A stretch of DNA of 64,000 nucleotides from Saccharothrix espanaensis DSM 44229 (GTDB lineage: Bacteria; Actinomycetota; Actinomycetes; Mycobacteriales; Pseudonocardiaceae): the NCBI RefSeq assembly GCF_000328705.1, contig NC_019673.1:1054001-1118000 (forward strand). Reading direction: 5' to 3'. Position 1 is the stretch's first letter. Each line of letters begins with the position of its first letter. The notes under the pieces were generated by a model that was not told where the DNA came from, made no database searches, and saw only the letters and a program-made list of their open reading frames with translations. The position numbers and the translations under genes were made by a program. Positions 16,874 to 25,943 of this stretch are shown in pieces.

Positions 16874-19800
16874 CGGTGACCGAGCTGCCACGCACGGAAA
16901 GCGGTGCCCCGCCGGAGACGGTGGCCAGGTGGGTTCCCGAACGTGCCGGGATCCTGAACGTGTGGCGCTACTACGACGAGGTCTTCCGGTTCCACAAAGG
17001 ACGGTTGTTGCTGCGCGGCCCCAACGGCACCGGCAAGTCGAAGGCGCTGGAACTGCTCCTGCCGTTCCTGTTCGACGCCAACCTGCGCGCCAACCGGCTC
17101 TCCACGTTCGGCACGTCCGAGCGCACCATGCACTGGAACCTGATGGGGGAAGGGGCGACGGGCACCACGAGAGTCGGGTACGTGTGGCTGGAGTTCCGCT
17201 TCCCCGGTGCGGACGGCACGCCGGACAAGTGGTTCTCGTGCGGCGCGCGGCTGGCCGCGACCAAGCACACCACCACGGTGCACCCGGACTACTTCACCAC
17301 TGGGCAGCGCATCGGCGTGCCGGGTGGCCTCACCCTCACCGACCCGAACAGCGCGCCCCTCACCACCAAGGCACTGGAAGCCGCGCTCGGCGACCGGGGC
17401 ACGCTCCACCAGAACGCGGCCGACTTCCGGGCGGCCGTGCGCTCGACCCTGTTCCCGGGTCTGAGCGAGCAGCGCTACGACGCGCTCATCACGGCCCTGC
17501 TCCAACTCCGCACGCCGAAGCTCTCCCAGCGGCTCGACCCCGGGCTGCTGTCCACGTTGCTGTCCAAGGCGCTGCCACCGCTGGGCGAGGCGGAGATCAG
17601 CGACCTCGCGGAGGGCTTCGAGCGCTTGGACCGGCAGCGCGAACAGCTCAAACGCCTCGACGCGGAGGTGCAGGCCGCACAACACCTCAGAACCAGGCAA
17701 CGCGCCTACGCGCAGCGCGTGCTGCGCGCTGCGGCGGCGAAGCTGATCTCCGCCACCACGGAGCTGGGCAACCTCGCGGACGCCGCGAAACTCTCGGAAG
17801 ACGAGCACCGCCGCGCCGAGCTGCGCAAACAAGAGGCCGAAGAACGCGGCGAGCTGCTGGAGCAGCGCATCGTCGAGACGGAAGGGCGCATCCAGGGCCT
17901 GACCGGCAGCGAGGCGTACCGGAAGGGTGAACAGCTCGACCGGCTGCGGACCCGCGTGCGCGAGGCTCGTGCGACCGCCGGGAAGAGGCGGGCCGACGCG
18001 GACCAGCACCGCCAGGTCGCCCGAACCGACGCGGAAGCGGCCGACACCGCTGCCCGGCACGCGCAGGCACGAGCCGTGACCGCGGGAGCGCTGGCCGACG
18101 GCGCCTCGACCGCTGCCGCCCGTGTCGGCCTCGCCTCGGTGCACGCCGAGATCGCCCGCGTCCTCGCCGACCCCTCGCGGTCCCGGGCCCTGCTGCGTGC
18201 CGCGGTCCAGGCACGTGCCGAGCAGGTCGAGGCCGTGCGCGCCGCGCTCAACGAGCACGAGGTCGCGGTCAACAGCAGGCGGGACGCGGAACGGGCGCTC
18301 GAACAGGCACGGGAAGCCCTGGCGGAGGCCATCGAACGGCGGGCCGAACTCGCCGAACGGCGCGAGGCCGCGCTCGCGGAGCTTCGGGCCGCCGTGCTGA
18401 CGTGGGTGGCGGACTGCCGTGAGCTGACCTTCGCCGACCCCGAGGCACTGGCGGACCTCGCGGCGTCGGAGACCGCAGTGCTGACCGAGGTCGACTCGGC
18501 CGCGAGCCGCGTGCTGGGCGCCATCACCAGGGAAGAGACCCTGGTCGGGACAGCGCTGGAGAACGCCGAGCGCGATCGGGACGCCCTGCGCGACGAGGTC
18601 CGGCGGTTGCTGACCGAGGAGGACCTGCCGCCCCAGCCACCGCACACGCGCACCGCGGACCGCATCACCATGACAGGCGCGCCGTTGTGGCGCCTGGTCC
18701 GCTTCGCCGACGCGGTGCCCGACGACGTCCGCGCGTCGGTGGAAGCCGCGCTCCAGGCGTCCGGGCTCCTGGACGCCTGGGTCGGTCATGACGGCGCAGT
18801 CGTCGGGCACGACACGTTCGCCGCGCCCGGTGCCGTGCCGCCGGCGCCGGGCCGCTCACTCGCCGACGTCCTCGTCCCCGAGGTCGACGCGCCCGTGGCC
18901 GCCGACGTCGTCGCCCGCCTGCTCGGTGGCGTGGCCTACGGGGAAGTTCTGCCCGGAGCCCACCCGGTCGCCATCGGAGCCGACGGTGGGTGGCGCACGG
19001 GCAACCTGCACGGCACTTGGCGCAAGGACGAGGCCGCGCACATCGGCGCGCTCGCCAGGCAACGGGCCCGGCAACGCCGGTTGACCGGACTGCGTGAGCG
19101 GATCGCCGCGTCGGAAGAGCTGATCGAGACGCACACCGCCGCCTTGCGGTCGCTGGCCGAACGCAGGTCCGACGTCGAAGCCGACCGGCGGGACCGGCCC
19201 GACCACGCCGACGCGAACGCCGCGCTGGAGGCCCTGACCCAGGCGGGTTCAGCGGTCTCCAGCGCCGACGGCGTGGTCCGGCGTTCGCTGGACGGCCTGG
19301 CGAAGAGCGAGCAGCGCGTGGACCGTGCCCTGCGCGCGCTGACCACGACGGCAGCCGAACACGGCCTGCCCACCGAGCGGAACGCGCTCACCGCCGTCGT
19401 GGCCGCCGTGGACGCCTTCCGGACCGCGTCCGACGCCTGGATCGACGAGCACGCCGTTCTGCTCACGGCACGTCGTGAAGCGGACCGGACCGCTGAGCAG
19501 GCCCGGCGGTCCCGGCTCGCCGCCGAACAGCGCGAGGACGAGGCGGCCGAAGCCGAAGCCGTGGCGCGCGGGCTCGACAGCGAGCTGGACGCCGTGGAGG
19601 GCACCATCGGCGTCGGCTACCGGCAGGTGCTGGACGAACTCGCCGGGCTGCGCGAGCAGCTGGGTTCGGTGAGGCGCGATGCGCGTGCCAACCAGAGCGA
19701 GATCGGCACCCTTGCCGTGCGCCTGGGAGAACTCACCACCCAGCGGGCCACCGATGCGCGTGACCGCGACCGGGCCACCGAGGCGCGCGACCAGGCCGCA

Positions 19801-20946
19801 GTGCGGTTCCGGCACCTGTCGGACGGCAGCCTGCCCGCCGACAGCGGTCTGGACGACCTGCCCGCGTTCAGACAGGTGCTGACGGCGTCGAGCGGTGTTC
19901 GGGCGGCGCTGGACGCGGCGCGGTCGGTCGCGGCCGCGTGGCCGTCGCTGCCCCACTCGCCGAAGAACCTCGGCGACGCCGCACACCGGTTGGCGGAGGA
20001 GGTGCACGCCTCCCGTGAGGTGCTGGGCGGTCGGGCCGACCTCGAACTCGACTCCGACGAGGACGTCCAGGTCTTCTCCGCGATGGTGGACGGGGTGCGG
20101 GTCGGCGCTTCGGTGCTGCACGACCTGCTGCGCTCCGACGCGGAACGCAGCAGGGAGGACATCACCGCGCAAGAGCGCGAGCTGTTCGACCGGACCCTCA
20201 CCGGGGACACGCGCCGCCACCTCGCCGCCCGGATACGGCAGGCGCACGACCTGGTCGACGGGATGAACGCCCGGTTGGAGCGCGTGCGCACCGCCTCGAA
20301 GGTGGCGGTGCGGTTGGTGTGGGAGGTCTCGCCCGAGCTGCCACCGGGTACGAAAGCGGCGCGTGACCTCCTGCTCAAGGACCCGGTGCGGTTGACGGAG
20401 GACGACCGCGAGTCGTTGCACCGGTTCTTCCGGGACCGGGTCGAACAGGCCAAGGGCGACGAGACGGCCACCAACTGGGAGCAGCAGTTGGGGCAGGTGT
20501 TCGACTACACGGCCTGGCACAGGTTCGTGGTGAAGGTCGACCGCATGAACGGGACGGGCTGGCAGCCCTTGACCAAGAAGCTGCACGGCGCGCTGTCGGG
20601 TGGCGAGAAGGCGATCGCGCTGCACCTGCCGCTGTTCGCCGCCGTGGCCGCCCACTACCAGGCCGTTGCCGGAGCGCCGCGGATCATCCTGCTGGACGAG
20701 GTCTTCGTCGGCGTCGACAGCGTCAACCGCGGCCAGGTCTTCGCACTGCTGTCGGCGCTGGATTTGGACCTGGTCCTGACCTCCGACCACGAGTGGTGCA
20801 CCTACCGCGAGTTGGACGGCATCGCGATCCACCAGCTGATCAGCGGGGGCGACGACGACGCCGTCACCACCGCCCGGTTCGTTTGGAACGGCGCCGAGGT
20901 GGTCGATGAAGAGGTGGTTGGCGAAGAGGTGACGCAGGACGACTGA
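16870..20946 (+). CDS. jetC: Wadjet SMC-like ATPase JetC (TIGR02680)
   Basis: 1,358-residue MukB/SMC-like ATPase, the motor of the Wadjet complex. Walker A GPNGTGKS is at residues 50-57; two long coiled-coil stretches rich in Ala, Arg and Glu (about 255-520 and 690-940) surround a hinge-like region near 590-680 (PLWRLVRFADAVPDDV); the ABC signature LSGGEK lies at 1242-1247 and Walker B IILLDE at 1272-1277 with D-loop GVDSVNRGQ. All ATPase motifs are intact. ATG 16870 overlaps the jetB stop. The frame is open much further upstream, but that part only shadows jetB. Confidence 0.93.
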   Translation: MTVTELPRTESGAPPETVARWVPERAGILNVWRYYDEVFRFHKGRLLLRGPNGTGKSKALELLLPFLFDANLRANRLSTFGTSERTMHWNLMGEGATGTTRVGYVWLEFRFPGADGTPDKWFSCGARLAATKHTTTVHPDYFTTGQRIGVPGGLTLTDPNSAPLTTKALEAALGDRGTLHQNAADFRAAVRSTLFPGLSEQRYDALITALLQLRTPKLSQRLDPGLLSTLLSKALPPLGEAEISDLAEGFERLDRQREQLKRLDAEVQAAQHLRTRQRAYAQRVLRAAAAKLISATTELGNLADAAKLSEDEHRRAELRKQEAEERGELLEQRIVETEGRIQGLTGSEAYRKGEQLDRLRTRVREARATAGKRRADADQHRQVARTDAEAADTAARHAQARAVTAGALADGASTAAARVGLASVHAEIARVLADPSRSRALLRAAVQARAEQVEAVRAALNEHEVAVNSRRDAERALEQAREALAEAIERRAELAERREAALAELRAAVLTWVADCRELTFADPEALADLAASETAVLTEVDSAASRVLGAITREETLVGTALENAERDRDALRDEVRRLLTEEDLPPQPPHTRTADRITMTGAPLWRLVRFADAVPDDVRASVEAALQASGLLDAWVGHDGAVVGHDTFAAPGAVPPAPGRSLADVLVPEVDAPVAADVVARLLGGVAYGEVLPGAHPVAIGADGGWRTGNLHGTWRKDEAAHIGALARQRARQRRLTGLRERIAASEELIETHTAALRSLAERRSDVEADRRDRPDHADANAALEALTQAGSAVSSADGVVRRSLDGLAKSEQRVDRALRALTTTAAEHGLPTERNALTAVVAAVDAFRTASDAWIDEHAVLLTARREADRTAEQARRSRLAAEQREDEAAEAEAVARGLDSELDAVEGTIGVGYRQVLDELAGLREQLGSVRRDARANQSEIGTLAVRLGELTTQRATDARDRDRATEARDQAAVRFRHLSDGSLPADSGLDDLPAFRQVLTASSGVRAALDAARSVAAAWPSLPHSPKNLGDAAHRLAEEVHASREVLGGRADLELDSDEDVQVFSAMVDGVRVGASVLHDLLRSDAERSREDITAQERELFDRTLTGDTRRHLAARIRQAHDLVDGMNARLERVRTASKVAVRLVWEVSPELPPGTKAARDLLLKDPVRLTEDDRESLHRFFRDRVEQAKGDETATNWEQQLGQVFDYTAWHRFVVKVDRMNGTGWQPLTKKLHGALSGGEKAIALHLPLFAAVAAHYQAVAGAPRIILLDEVFVGVDSVNRGQVFALLSALDLDLVLTSDHEWCTYRELDGIAIHQLISGGDDDAVTTARFVWNGAEVVDEEVVGEEVTQDD

Positions 20947-21175
20947 GCGCAGTTTTACGGCAGGCCGGAGCACGGATCGATCAGTGGCCGCATCGCCGGT
21001 CACGCCGGTTGTGGGCGAATGCGTGTGCGACTTGCGTTCAAGGGTCATTCGCTCTCGGCCTTGCGTGGTCCGTGCTTATGCGACCGGTCTTCGGTGTGCC
21101 GGGTGTGGATCATGACCTTGATCGACAGGGGCGTGACCGGTCTCCCTCGTAGGGGGGATAACCGCACGTCCAAGG
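20947..21175. other. Intergenic, nothing recognised
   Basis: About 230 bases between jetC and the double palindrome. No T-tract hairpin that would clearly terminate the jet operon was found, and no supported frame. Confidence 0.4.
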
Positions 21176-21207
21176 CTATACACTTGGTGTAGACACACTG
21201 TGTATAG
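21176..21207 (+). promoter_or_regulatory. Double palindrome operator before FtsX-type permease
   Basis: Outer arms CTATACAC (21176-21183) and GTGTATAG (21200-21207) enclose two small palindromes, TACAC-TTG-GTGTA (21179-21191) and ACACA-C-TGTGT (21193-21203). This nested symmetry is typical of GntR/YtrA- or PadR-type operators that govern ABC transporters. It lies 163 bases before the permease start. No regulator gene is adjacent. Confidence 0.6.
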
Positions 21208-21370
21208 TGGTCTTCATGAGGGTGGGGGGCGGGCTGCTGGGGCGGTCCAGGGAGCCGTGTTCCGGTGGTCGGTTTCGCTTCACGTGCGATCGGCTGTTAT
21301 GCGGCCGTTCTCGCAGCGGAGCGGGTGCTGAAACCCGTATGCGTTTGGCGCGTCCCGGGGCGGGGCAGGT

Positions 21371-23098
21371 GTGGTGAGGGCGGACATCGCCATCGGCGTT
21401 CGGTTGGCGGTCGGACGCGTTCGGGGCTCCCGCCAGGCGGTGGCGCGCTTCGTGCTCACGGCGCTCGCCATCGGCGTCTGCGTGGCCGTGTTGCTGTTCG
21501 GAGTGGCGGTGATCGGTGCCATCGGCACGTCGTCGGTACCCGGGGCGGCGCGGGTGCCGGTGCTCGCCGAGCGGAGTGGCGTGGAGCCGCTGCACTTGGC
21601 GGAGAGCTTCCAGGTGTACGACGGCACACCGATCTCGGGTCGCCACGTGCGGGAAGGTGGCCGGCCGACTCCCGTACCCCCTGGTATCCCGGCGGTTCCG
21701 CGGCCGGGTGAGGTGTTCGTTTCCCCCGCTCTGGCCGTGCTGCTCGACACCGATGCCGCCTTGGCGGCTCGGTTCTCCGCGACGCGGGTGGGCGTCATCG
21801 AGGGCGCCGGTCTCCTCGCCGCGGACGAGTTGTACTTCTACCGGGGCGTCGACCGGTTCGAGGACGGCGAACCGACAGCCCGGGTGTACGGCTTCGGGGG
21901 CCCGGCCGGTGACGGCGCGTCCCCCGGGCAGCTGATCTTGGTGATCGCCGCGGGCGGTGTGCTGTTGGTGCCGCTGCTCATGTTCGTCTCCTGCGTCGGC
22001 CGGCTGGGCGGGCAGGAGCGGGATCGCCAGCTCGCCACCTTGCGGCTGCTCGGTGCCCGCGCGGCCCAAGTGCGCCGGATCGCGGTCACCGAGTCCTTCG
22101 CGGGTGCGGCGGTGGGAGCCGCGGTGGGCGTGGCGATCTTCTACGTCGGGCACTCGCGCCTCGCAAACCTGTGGTCCGGGGCGCGCCTGTTCCACATCGC
22201 AGACGCCCTGCCGCCGTGGCCGACCTTCGTCGTGGTGCCCGCGGTCGTGGTCGCATCGGCCACCGGCGCTGCTCTGGTGGGTATGAGGAACGTGCTCGTG
22301 GAGCCGCTTGGCGTCGCACGCAGGGGTGGCACGTCGTGGCGGCGTCTGTGGTGGCGGCTGATCCCGGTCGGGCTCAGCGTCGTCTTCCTCGCGCCCGTGG
22401 TGCTGGACCGGGCGGGCGACAGCGGGACCACCACCGTGCTGGCGTCCTGCGGCATGGTGTCGATGTTGGCGGCCGTACCGGTCCTGCTGCCGTGGTTGGT
22501 CGAGCGGGTGGTCGGCGTGCTGCGGGGCGGACCGCCGTCGTGGCAACTGGCGGTGCGCCGTCTCCAGGTCGACAGCGGGACGCCGAGCCGGGTGGTCGGG
22601 GGGATCGCCGTGGTGCTGGCGGCGGCGATCGGCGCGCGCGTGCTCATCACGTCCATCGAGGGCCTGGTCGCCGCGTCGGAAGGGGCGCGGTTCCGGGTCC
22701 AGTGGTTCACGATCTTCCGAGGCGGCATCTACCTGCTGTCGGCCTTCACGTTGCTGGTGGCGGGTGCCAGCCTGCTGGTGCTCATCGCCCACCAGCTGAC
22801 CGAGCGCAGGCGGGCCGTGGCCGCGCTGGCGGCGAGCGGGATCCCGTGGGGCGTGATCGGGCGTTCCCTGTTGTGGCAGAACGTGGTCCCGATCGGCCTG
22901 GGTGTCCTCGCCGCCGACATCACCGGCTTCGGGCTCGCCGCGGTGACGCTGCGCGCGCTGCGCGCACCCCTCGTCCTCGACTGGAGTTTCGTGGCGGTGG
23001 TGAACTCCATCGCCGTGCTGGTGATCGGCCTGGTCACGCTTTTGGCCATTCCGGTACTGCGCGTGCTCGCCCGCGCCGACGGGTTGCGCAGCGAATGA
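21371..23098 (+). CDS. FtsX-like ABC transporter permease
   Basis: 575-residue membrane protein of the FtsX/MacB-permease class. One helix near the N-terminus (FVLTALAIGVCVAVLLFGVA), a large extracytoplasmic region to ~180, then an FtsX domain (SCVGRLGGQERDRQLATLRL), further helices, and a second FtsX domain near the C-terminus (TERRRAVAALAASGIPWG). These proteins move or gate lipids and peptides with a separate ATPase; none is encoded directly beside it, the nearest being at 23626 after the peptide gene. GTG 21371 chosen. A 53-codon frame between the operator and this gene (ATG 21216) looks non-coding. Confidence 0.82.
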   Translation: MVRADIAIGVRLAVGRVRGSRQAVARFVLTALAIGVCVAVLLFGVAVIGAIGTSSVPGAARVPVLAERSGVEPLHLAESFQVYDGTPISGRHVREGGRPTPVPPGIPAVPRPGEVFVSPALAVLLDTDAALAARFSATRVGVIEGAGLLAADELYFYRGVDRFEDGEPTARVYGFGGPAGDGASPGQLILVIAAGGVLLVPLLMFVSCVGRLGGQERDRQLATLRLLGARAAQVRRIAVTESFAGAAVGAAVGVAIFYVGHSRLANLWSGARLFHIADALPPWPTFVVVPAVVVASATGAALVGMRNVLVEPLGVARRGGTSWRRLWWRLIPVGLSVVFLAPVVLDRAGDSGTTTVLASCGMVSMLAAVPVLLPWLVERVVGVLRGGPPSWQLAVRRLQVDSGTPSRVVGGIAVVLAAAIGARVLITSIEGLVAASEGARFRVQWFTIFRGGIYLLSAFTLLVAGASLLVLIAHQLTERRRAVAALAASGIPWGVIGRSLLWQNVVPIGLGVLAADITGFGLAAVTLRALRAPLVLDWSFVAVVNSIAVLVIGLVTLLAIPVLRVLARADGLRSE

Positions 23099-23230
23099 GG
23101 CGGCCCTGCGGTCGGGCGCCGCCGGAAGTTGCCCTTGTTGTTGCCCCCTTCGTTCCCGGTGCGGTTTCCGCCTGCCCGGGCGGGTGCTGTCGTGCCTGGT
23201 CAGCGCTCTGCGCAGCGCTGGGTTCGAGTG

Positions 23231-23258
23231 CTATTCCCCCTAATCGGGAATAGGGGGA
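23231..23258 (+). promoter_or_regulatory. Overlapping inverted repeats upstream of Cys-rich peptide gene
   Basis: Two interlocked perfect 8-bp palindromes: TCCCCCTA (23235-23242) with TAGGGGGA (23251-23258), and CTATTCCC (23231-23238) with GGGAATAG (23246-23253). They lie 66-93 bases before the peptide ATG. The symmetry suggests a regulator site, possibly of a LuxR/NarL-type protein (inference). No reliable -35/-10 pair could be placed. Confidence 0.5.
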
Positions 23259-23323
23259 GACTTGATCGCCCATCGGTAGGTTTCTTCTCGGTGACTCACA
23301 AAGAGGCACGGAGAGGAGTGAAA

Positions 23324-23527
23324 ATGCGTAACGTTCTCTCGAGGGCGAGCGACAAGCTGCTCGCTCTCGTCGTACCCACTGTCGAAGCGCGGGCGGAAGC
23401 CTGTGAGCGGGACTACTCCTGGTGCGACGGCGACTGCCCGTTCTGGTGGTGGCGTCGTGCGCACCACGTTGTCTGCGACAACGGGTACGCGTTCATCGAA
23501 TACGAGTGCTGCGGCTGCGGCTGCTGA
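23324..23527 (+). CDS. Cysteine-rich peptide precursor (67 aa, 8 Cys)
   Basis: Small gene with a good ribosome site (GGAGAGGAG, about 5 bases before ATG). The first ~26 residues form a leader (MRNVLSRASDKLLALVVPTV, then EARAEA), weakly hydrophobic and ending in an Ala-x-Ala-like site. The remaining ~41 residues hold eight cysteines at 27, 34, 38, 51, 62, 63, 65 and 67, with a WWW run and a CCGCGC end. Such density implies disulfides, metal binding or a modified peptide. Everything downstream (MauE-like, thioredoxin, ABC exporter, S26 peptidase) fits maturation and export. It faintly recalls the Cys-dense light chain of methylamine dehydrogenase, whose folding needs MauD and MauE, but is far shorter. 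Function unknown: toxin, signal or redox peptide. Confidence 0.75.
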   Translation: MRNVLSRASDKLLALVVPTVEARAEACERDYSWCDGDCPFWWWRRAHHVVCDNGYAFIEYECCGCGC

Positions 23528-23544
23528 CTCATCCGTTGAGACGC

Positions 23545-23585
23545 GCTGGGTGCCGTGCCTTATGCAGCAAGGCACGGCACCCAGC
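23545..23585 (+). terminator. Long perfect hairpin between peptide gene and export operon
   Basis: 17-bp perfect stem, arms GCTGGGTGCCGTGCCTT (23545-23561) and AAGGCACGGCACCCAGC (23569-23585), loop ATGCAGC, 18 bases after the peptide stop. There is no T tract, so it is better read as an attenuator or mRNA stabiliser that would let the peptide be made in excess over the export genes. Confidence 0.7.
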
Positions 23586-23625
23586 CGCTCAAGTGTAGAT
23601 GACTACGACACCCCGAGGTGGACTT

Positions 23626-24483
23626 ATGGAGCTTGCTGTCGACGTGCGGGCGCTGACCAAGCGCTACGGGCAAAAACGCGTGATAGGCGGCTTGGACCTC
23701 GGTGTGTCGTCCGGTGTCACAGGACTGCTGGGCCCCAATGGAGCAGGCAAGACGACGCTGCTGCGGTGTCTTGCCACGGTGCTCGCTCCCGACACCGGTG
23801 AAGTGCGCGTACTCGGTCTCGACCCCGCCGATCACGCCCAGCGGGCGGCGCTCCGCCGGCGAATCGGCTATCTGCCGCAGGACCCCGAGCTGTACGGCCA
23901 TTTCACCGTCGCGCAAATGGTGGACTACATCGCCATCCTGAAGGAGTTGACCGGCCGCCGGGAACGCTTGGACGAAGTCCGCCGGGTGCTCGCCGAAGTG
24001 GACTTGTCCGCGCAGGCGGCGGTCAAGGTGAAGAAGCTCTCGGGCGGTATGCGCCAACGCCTCGGCATCGCGGTGGCGCTCGTCGCCGATCCCGACTTCA
24101 TCATCCTCGACGAGCCGACCGTCGGGTTGGACCCGGAGCAGCGGATGCGCTTCCGGACGCTGATCTCCCGCCTCGGTGAGACCAAGGTCGTGCTGCTGTC
24201 CACCCACCAGACCGAAGACGTCGCGGCGTTGTGCGAGCGGGTGGTGGTCTTCCGCGCCGGCGCGGCCGTGTTCGACGGCACTCCGGACGAACTCGCCTGG
24301 CAGGCGGAGGGGAAGGTGTGGTCGACCGTCTCCCGGCCGGCGGGCTCCGAGGTCTTCTGGCGCACCGTCGACGGGCGCTACCGCGTGGTGGGCGGCAGGC
24401 CGCAGGACGGCCAGGTCGTCGAGCCGACCGTCGAGGACGGCTACCTGCGCCTGCTCTCCGACACCCAGGAGAAGATCTCGTGA
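23626..24483 (+). CDS. ABC transporter ATP-binding protein
   Basis: 285-residue ATPase of the ABC-2/DrrA type. Walker A GPNGAGKTT near residues 40-48, Q-loop YLPQDPELYG, signature LSGGMRQRLGIAVAL, Walker B FIILDEPTVGLD and H-loop STHQTED are complete. ATG 23626 (MELAVDVRALTKRYG) follows AGGTGG at the right distance; ATG 23599 is a poorer alternative. It should power the membrane proteins encoded next; its stop overlaps the next start (GTGA). The pairing with the Cys-rich peptide suggests export or self-protection. Confidence 0.9.
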   Translation: MELAVDVRALTKRYGQKRVIGGLDLGVSSGVTGLLGPNGAGKTTLLRCLATVLAPDTGEVRVLGLDPADHAQRAALRRRIGYLPQDPELYGHFTVAQMVDYIAILKELTGRRERLDEVRRVLAEVDLSAQAAVKVKKLSGGMRQRLGIAVALVADPDFIILDEPTVGLDPEQRMRFRTLISRLGETKVVLLSTHQTEDVAALCERVVVFRAGAAVFDGTPDELAWQAEGKVWSTVSRPAGSEVFWRTVDGRYRVVGGRPQDGQVVEPTVEDGYLRLLSDTQEKIS

Positions 24484-25943
24484 ACGGGTCCTTCGGCGCG
24501 CTGGTGCTGTTCGAGGTCCGCATCCAGGCGCGCAACCCGATCCTGCTGGCGCTGGCCGCGGTGACGTTGGGAGCGCGGACGTTCGCGACCTGGCAGGTGA
24601 TGCCGAACTGGTCGCTGGACACCGTCGACACCGCCACGGCGAGCCTCGTCCTCGGTGCCGGCGCGCTGCTCGCGGCGAACCTGGCGACCCTGCGCGACCA
24701 CCGCAAGGGGTTCGCCGAACTGCTCGCACCGCTGCCGGGAAGGCCCGGGACCCGCACGCTGGCCGTGCTCGTGGCCACGACCGCGGTGACCGTCGTGCTG
24801 GCCACCGCGGTCATCGGGCTGCACTTCGCCACCCTGCTGGTGGGCAGCGTGCCGGTGGGGCGCTTCGACGTCTCCGAACTGGTCACCGGGGTGGTGCTGG
24901 TGGCGCTCATGACCGGCACCGGTGTGGCACTGGCCCGGTGGACCCCCGTGCTCGTCGCGGGGCCGATCGCGGTGCTGGTCCTGGTCTGGTCGATGTTCCA
25001 GTTCCCCGGGGTGTGGCTGCTGCCGGTGGTGCCGGACCTCAAGATCACCGTGGACCCGACCAGGCCCCCGCTCTGGCACCTGCTCTACGCGGTCGGGCTG
25101 TTCGTCGCCGTCGCGGCCGCCGCGCTGCTGCGGCACGGGGCACGACCGCTGCGGACGACCGTCGCCGCCGTCGGTCTCGTCGCCGTGGTCCTGGGCGGCG
25201 CGCTGACGCTGAACTCCCCGGAAGCCGGCGCACCGTCGGCGAGCGCCTCCCGCGGTTCGTCCGACCGGTCGGTGAGCGCCGGGGCCGACCTCTGCGAGAC
25301 GCACAACGAGGTCCGGTACTGCGCGTTCCCCTCCTTCGCGGCGTGGATACCGCTGTGGCAGCAGGCGGTGGAACCCGTGGTGGCCGCGGCGCCCCCGGCG
25401 GCGAGGACACGACTGCCGGCCGTCGTGCAGCGGACCCGCACCGGCAGGATCGACCAGCGGGCGGCGAAGTCGACGATCATGCCCGACACGTCCTGGGGCC
25501 GCAACGGCGGCGAAGTCGACTCCCGGAGGTCGCTCGCCGCCCAGATGGCGGGTGCGCTGACCGGGTTCCCCGGCGTCAACTCCAGCCAGACCCCGGACGG
25601 TTGCGACGCGCGGGACCGCGCGCGGACCGTCGTCGCCCTCTGGCTCACCGGCCAGGTCGAGGAAGCGGTCGCGCCGGTGCGGGTGCAGAGCCAGGTGGTG
25701 CAGCAGGACGGTCGAGAGGTCACGCGCACGCGGGCCGCCTCCGACCTGGGCATGATCGACTACGGCAGCGCCGAGCTGGCCTACGCCGCACGGCTGTCGG
25801 AGGTGCCCGACGCCCGAGCCCGGGTGCGGGAGCACTGGGACGTGCTGGTCGACCCGTCGACGACGATCCCCGCCGCGCTGCCGCTGCTCGGTCTGACCGA
25901 CGACGTCCCGGTCGAGCAGCCGGGGGGTACCCCGTGCCGTTGA
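24480..25943 (+). CDS. ABC-2 type permease with extracytoplasmic C-terminal domain
   Basis: 487 residues. Six or so hydrophobic segments in the first ~255 residues (e.g. GVVLVALMTGTGVALA; PLWHLLYAVGLFVAVAAAAL) make the membrane part. Residues from ~265 to the end are hydrophilic and probably outside, starting with a Ser/Ala-rich linker and a paired-cysteine segment (ADLCETHNEVRYCAFPSFA). Similar ABC-2 permeases with such a tail accompany peptide exporters in actinomycetes (from memory). GTG 24480 overlaps the ATPase stop, and its own end overlaps the next gene by 10 bases, so the three are translationally coupled. Confidence 0.8.
   Translation: MNGSFGALVLFEVRIQARNPILLALAAVTLGARTFATWQVMPNWSLDTVDTATASLVLGAGALLAANLATLRDHRKGFAELLAPLPGRPGTRTLAVLVATTAVTVVLATAVIGLHFATLLVGSVPVGRFDVSELVTGVVLVALMTGTGVALARWTPVLVAGPIAVLVLVWSMFQFPGVWLLPVVPDLKITVDPTRPPLWHLLYAVGLFVAVAAAALLRHGARPLRTTVAAVGLVAVVLGGALTLNSPEAGAPSASASRGSSDRSVSAGADLCETHNEVRYCAFPSFAAWIPLWQQAVEPVVAAAPPAARTRLPAVVQRTRTGRIDQRAAKSTIMPDTSWGRNGGEVDSRRSLAAQMAGALTGFPGVNSSQTPDGCDARDRARTVVALWLTGQVEEAVAPVRVQSQVVQQDGREVTRTRAASDLGMIDYGSAELAYAARLSEVPDARARVREHWDVLVDPSTTIPAALPLLGLTDDVPVEQPGGTPCR

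Noticed and set aside
21216-21377. 53-codon frame between the double palindrome and the FtsX permease
   Set aside because: No ribosome site, Arg/Gly-rich composition, no conserved pattern; likely untranslated leader or remnant.
23219-23232. Possible attR copy of the tRNA 3' end (GGGTTCGAGT)
   Set aside because: Only ten bases match and the rest of the T arm and acceptor differ; a chance match.
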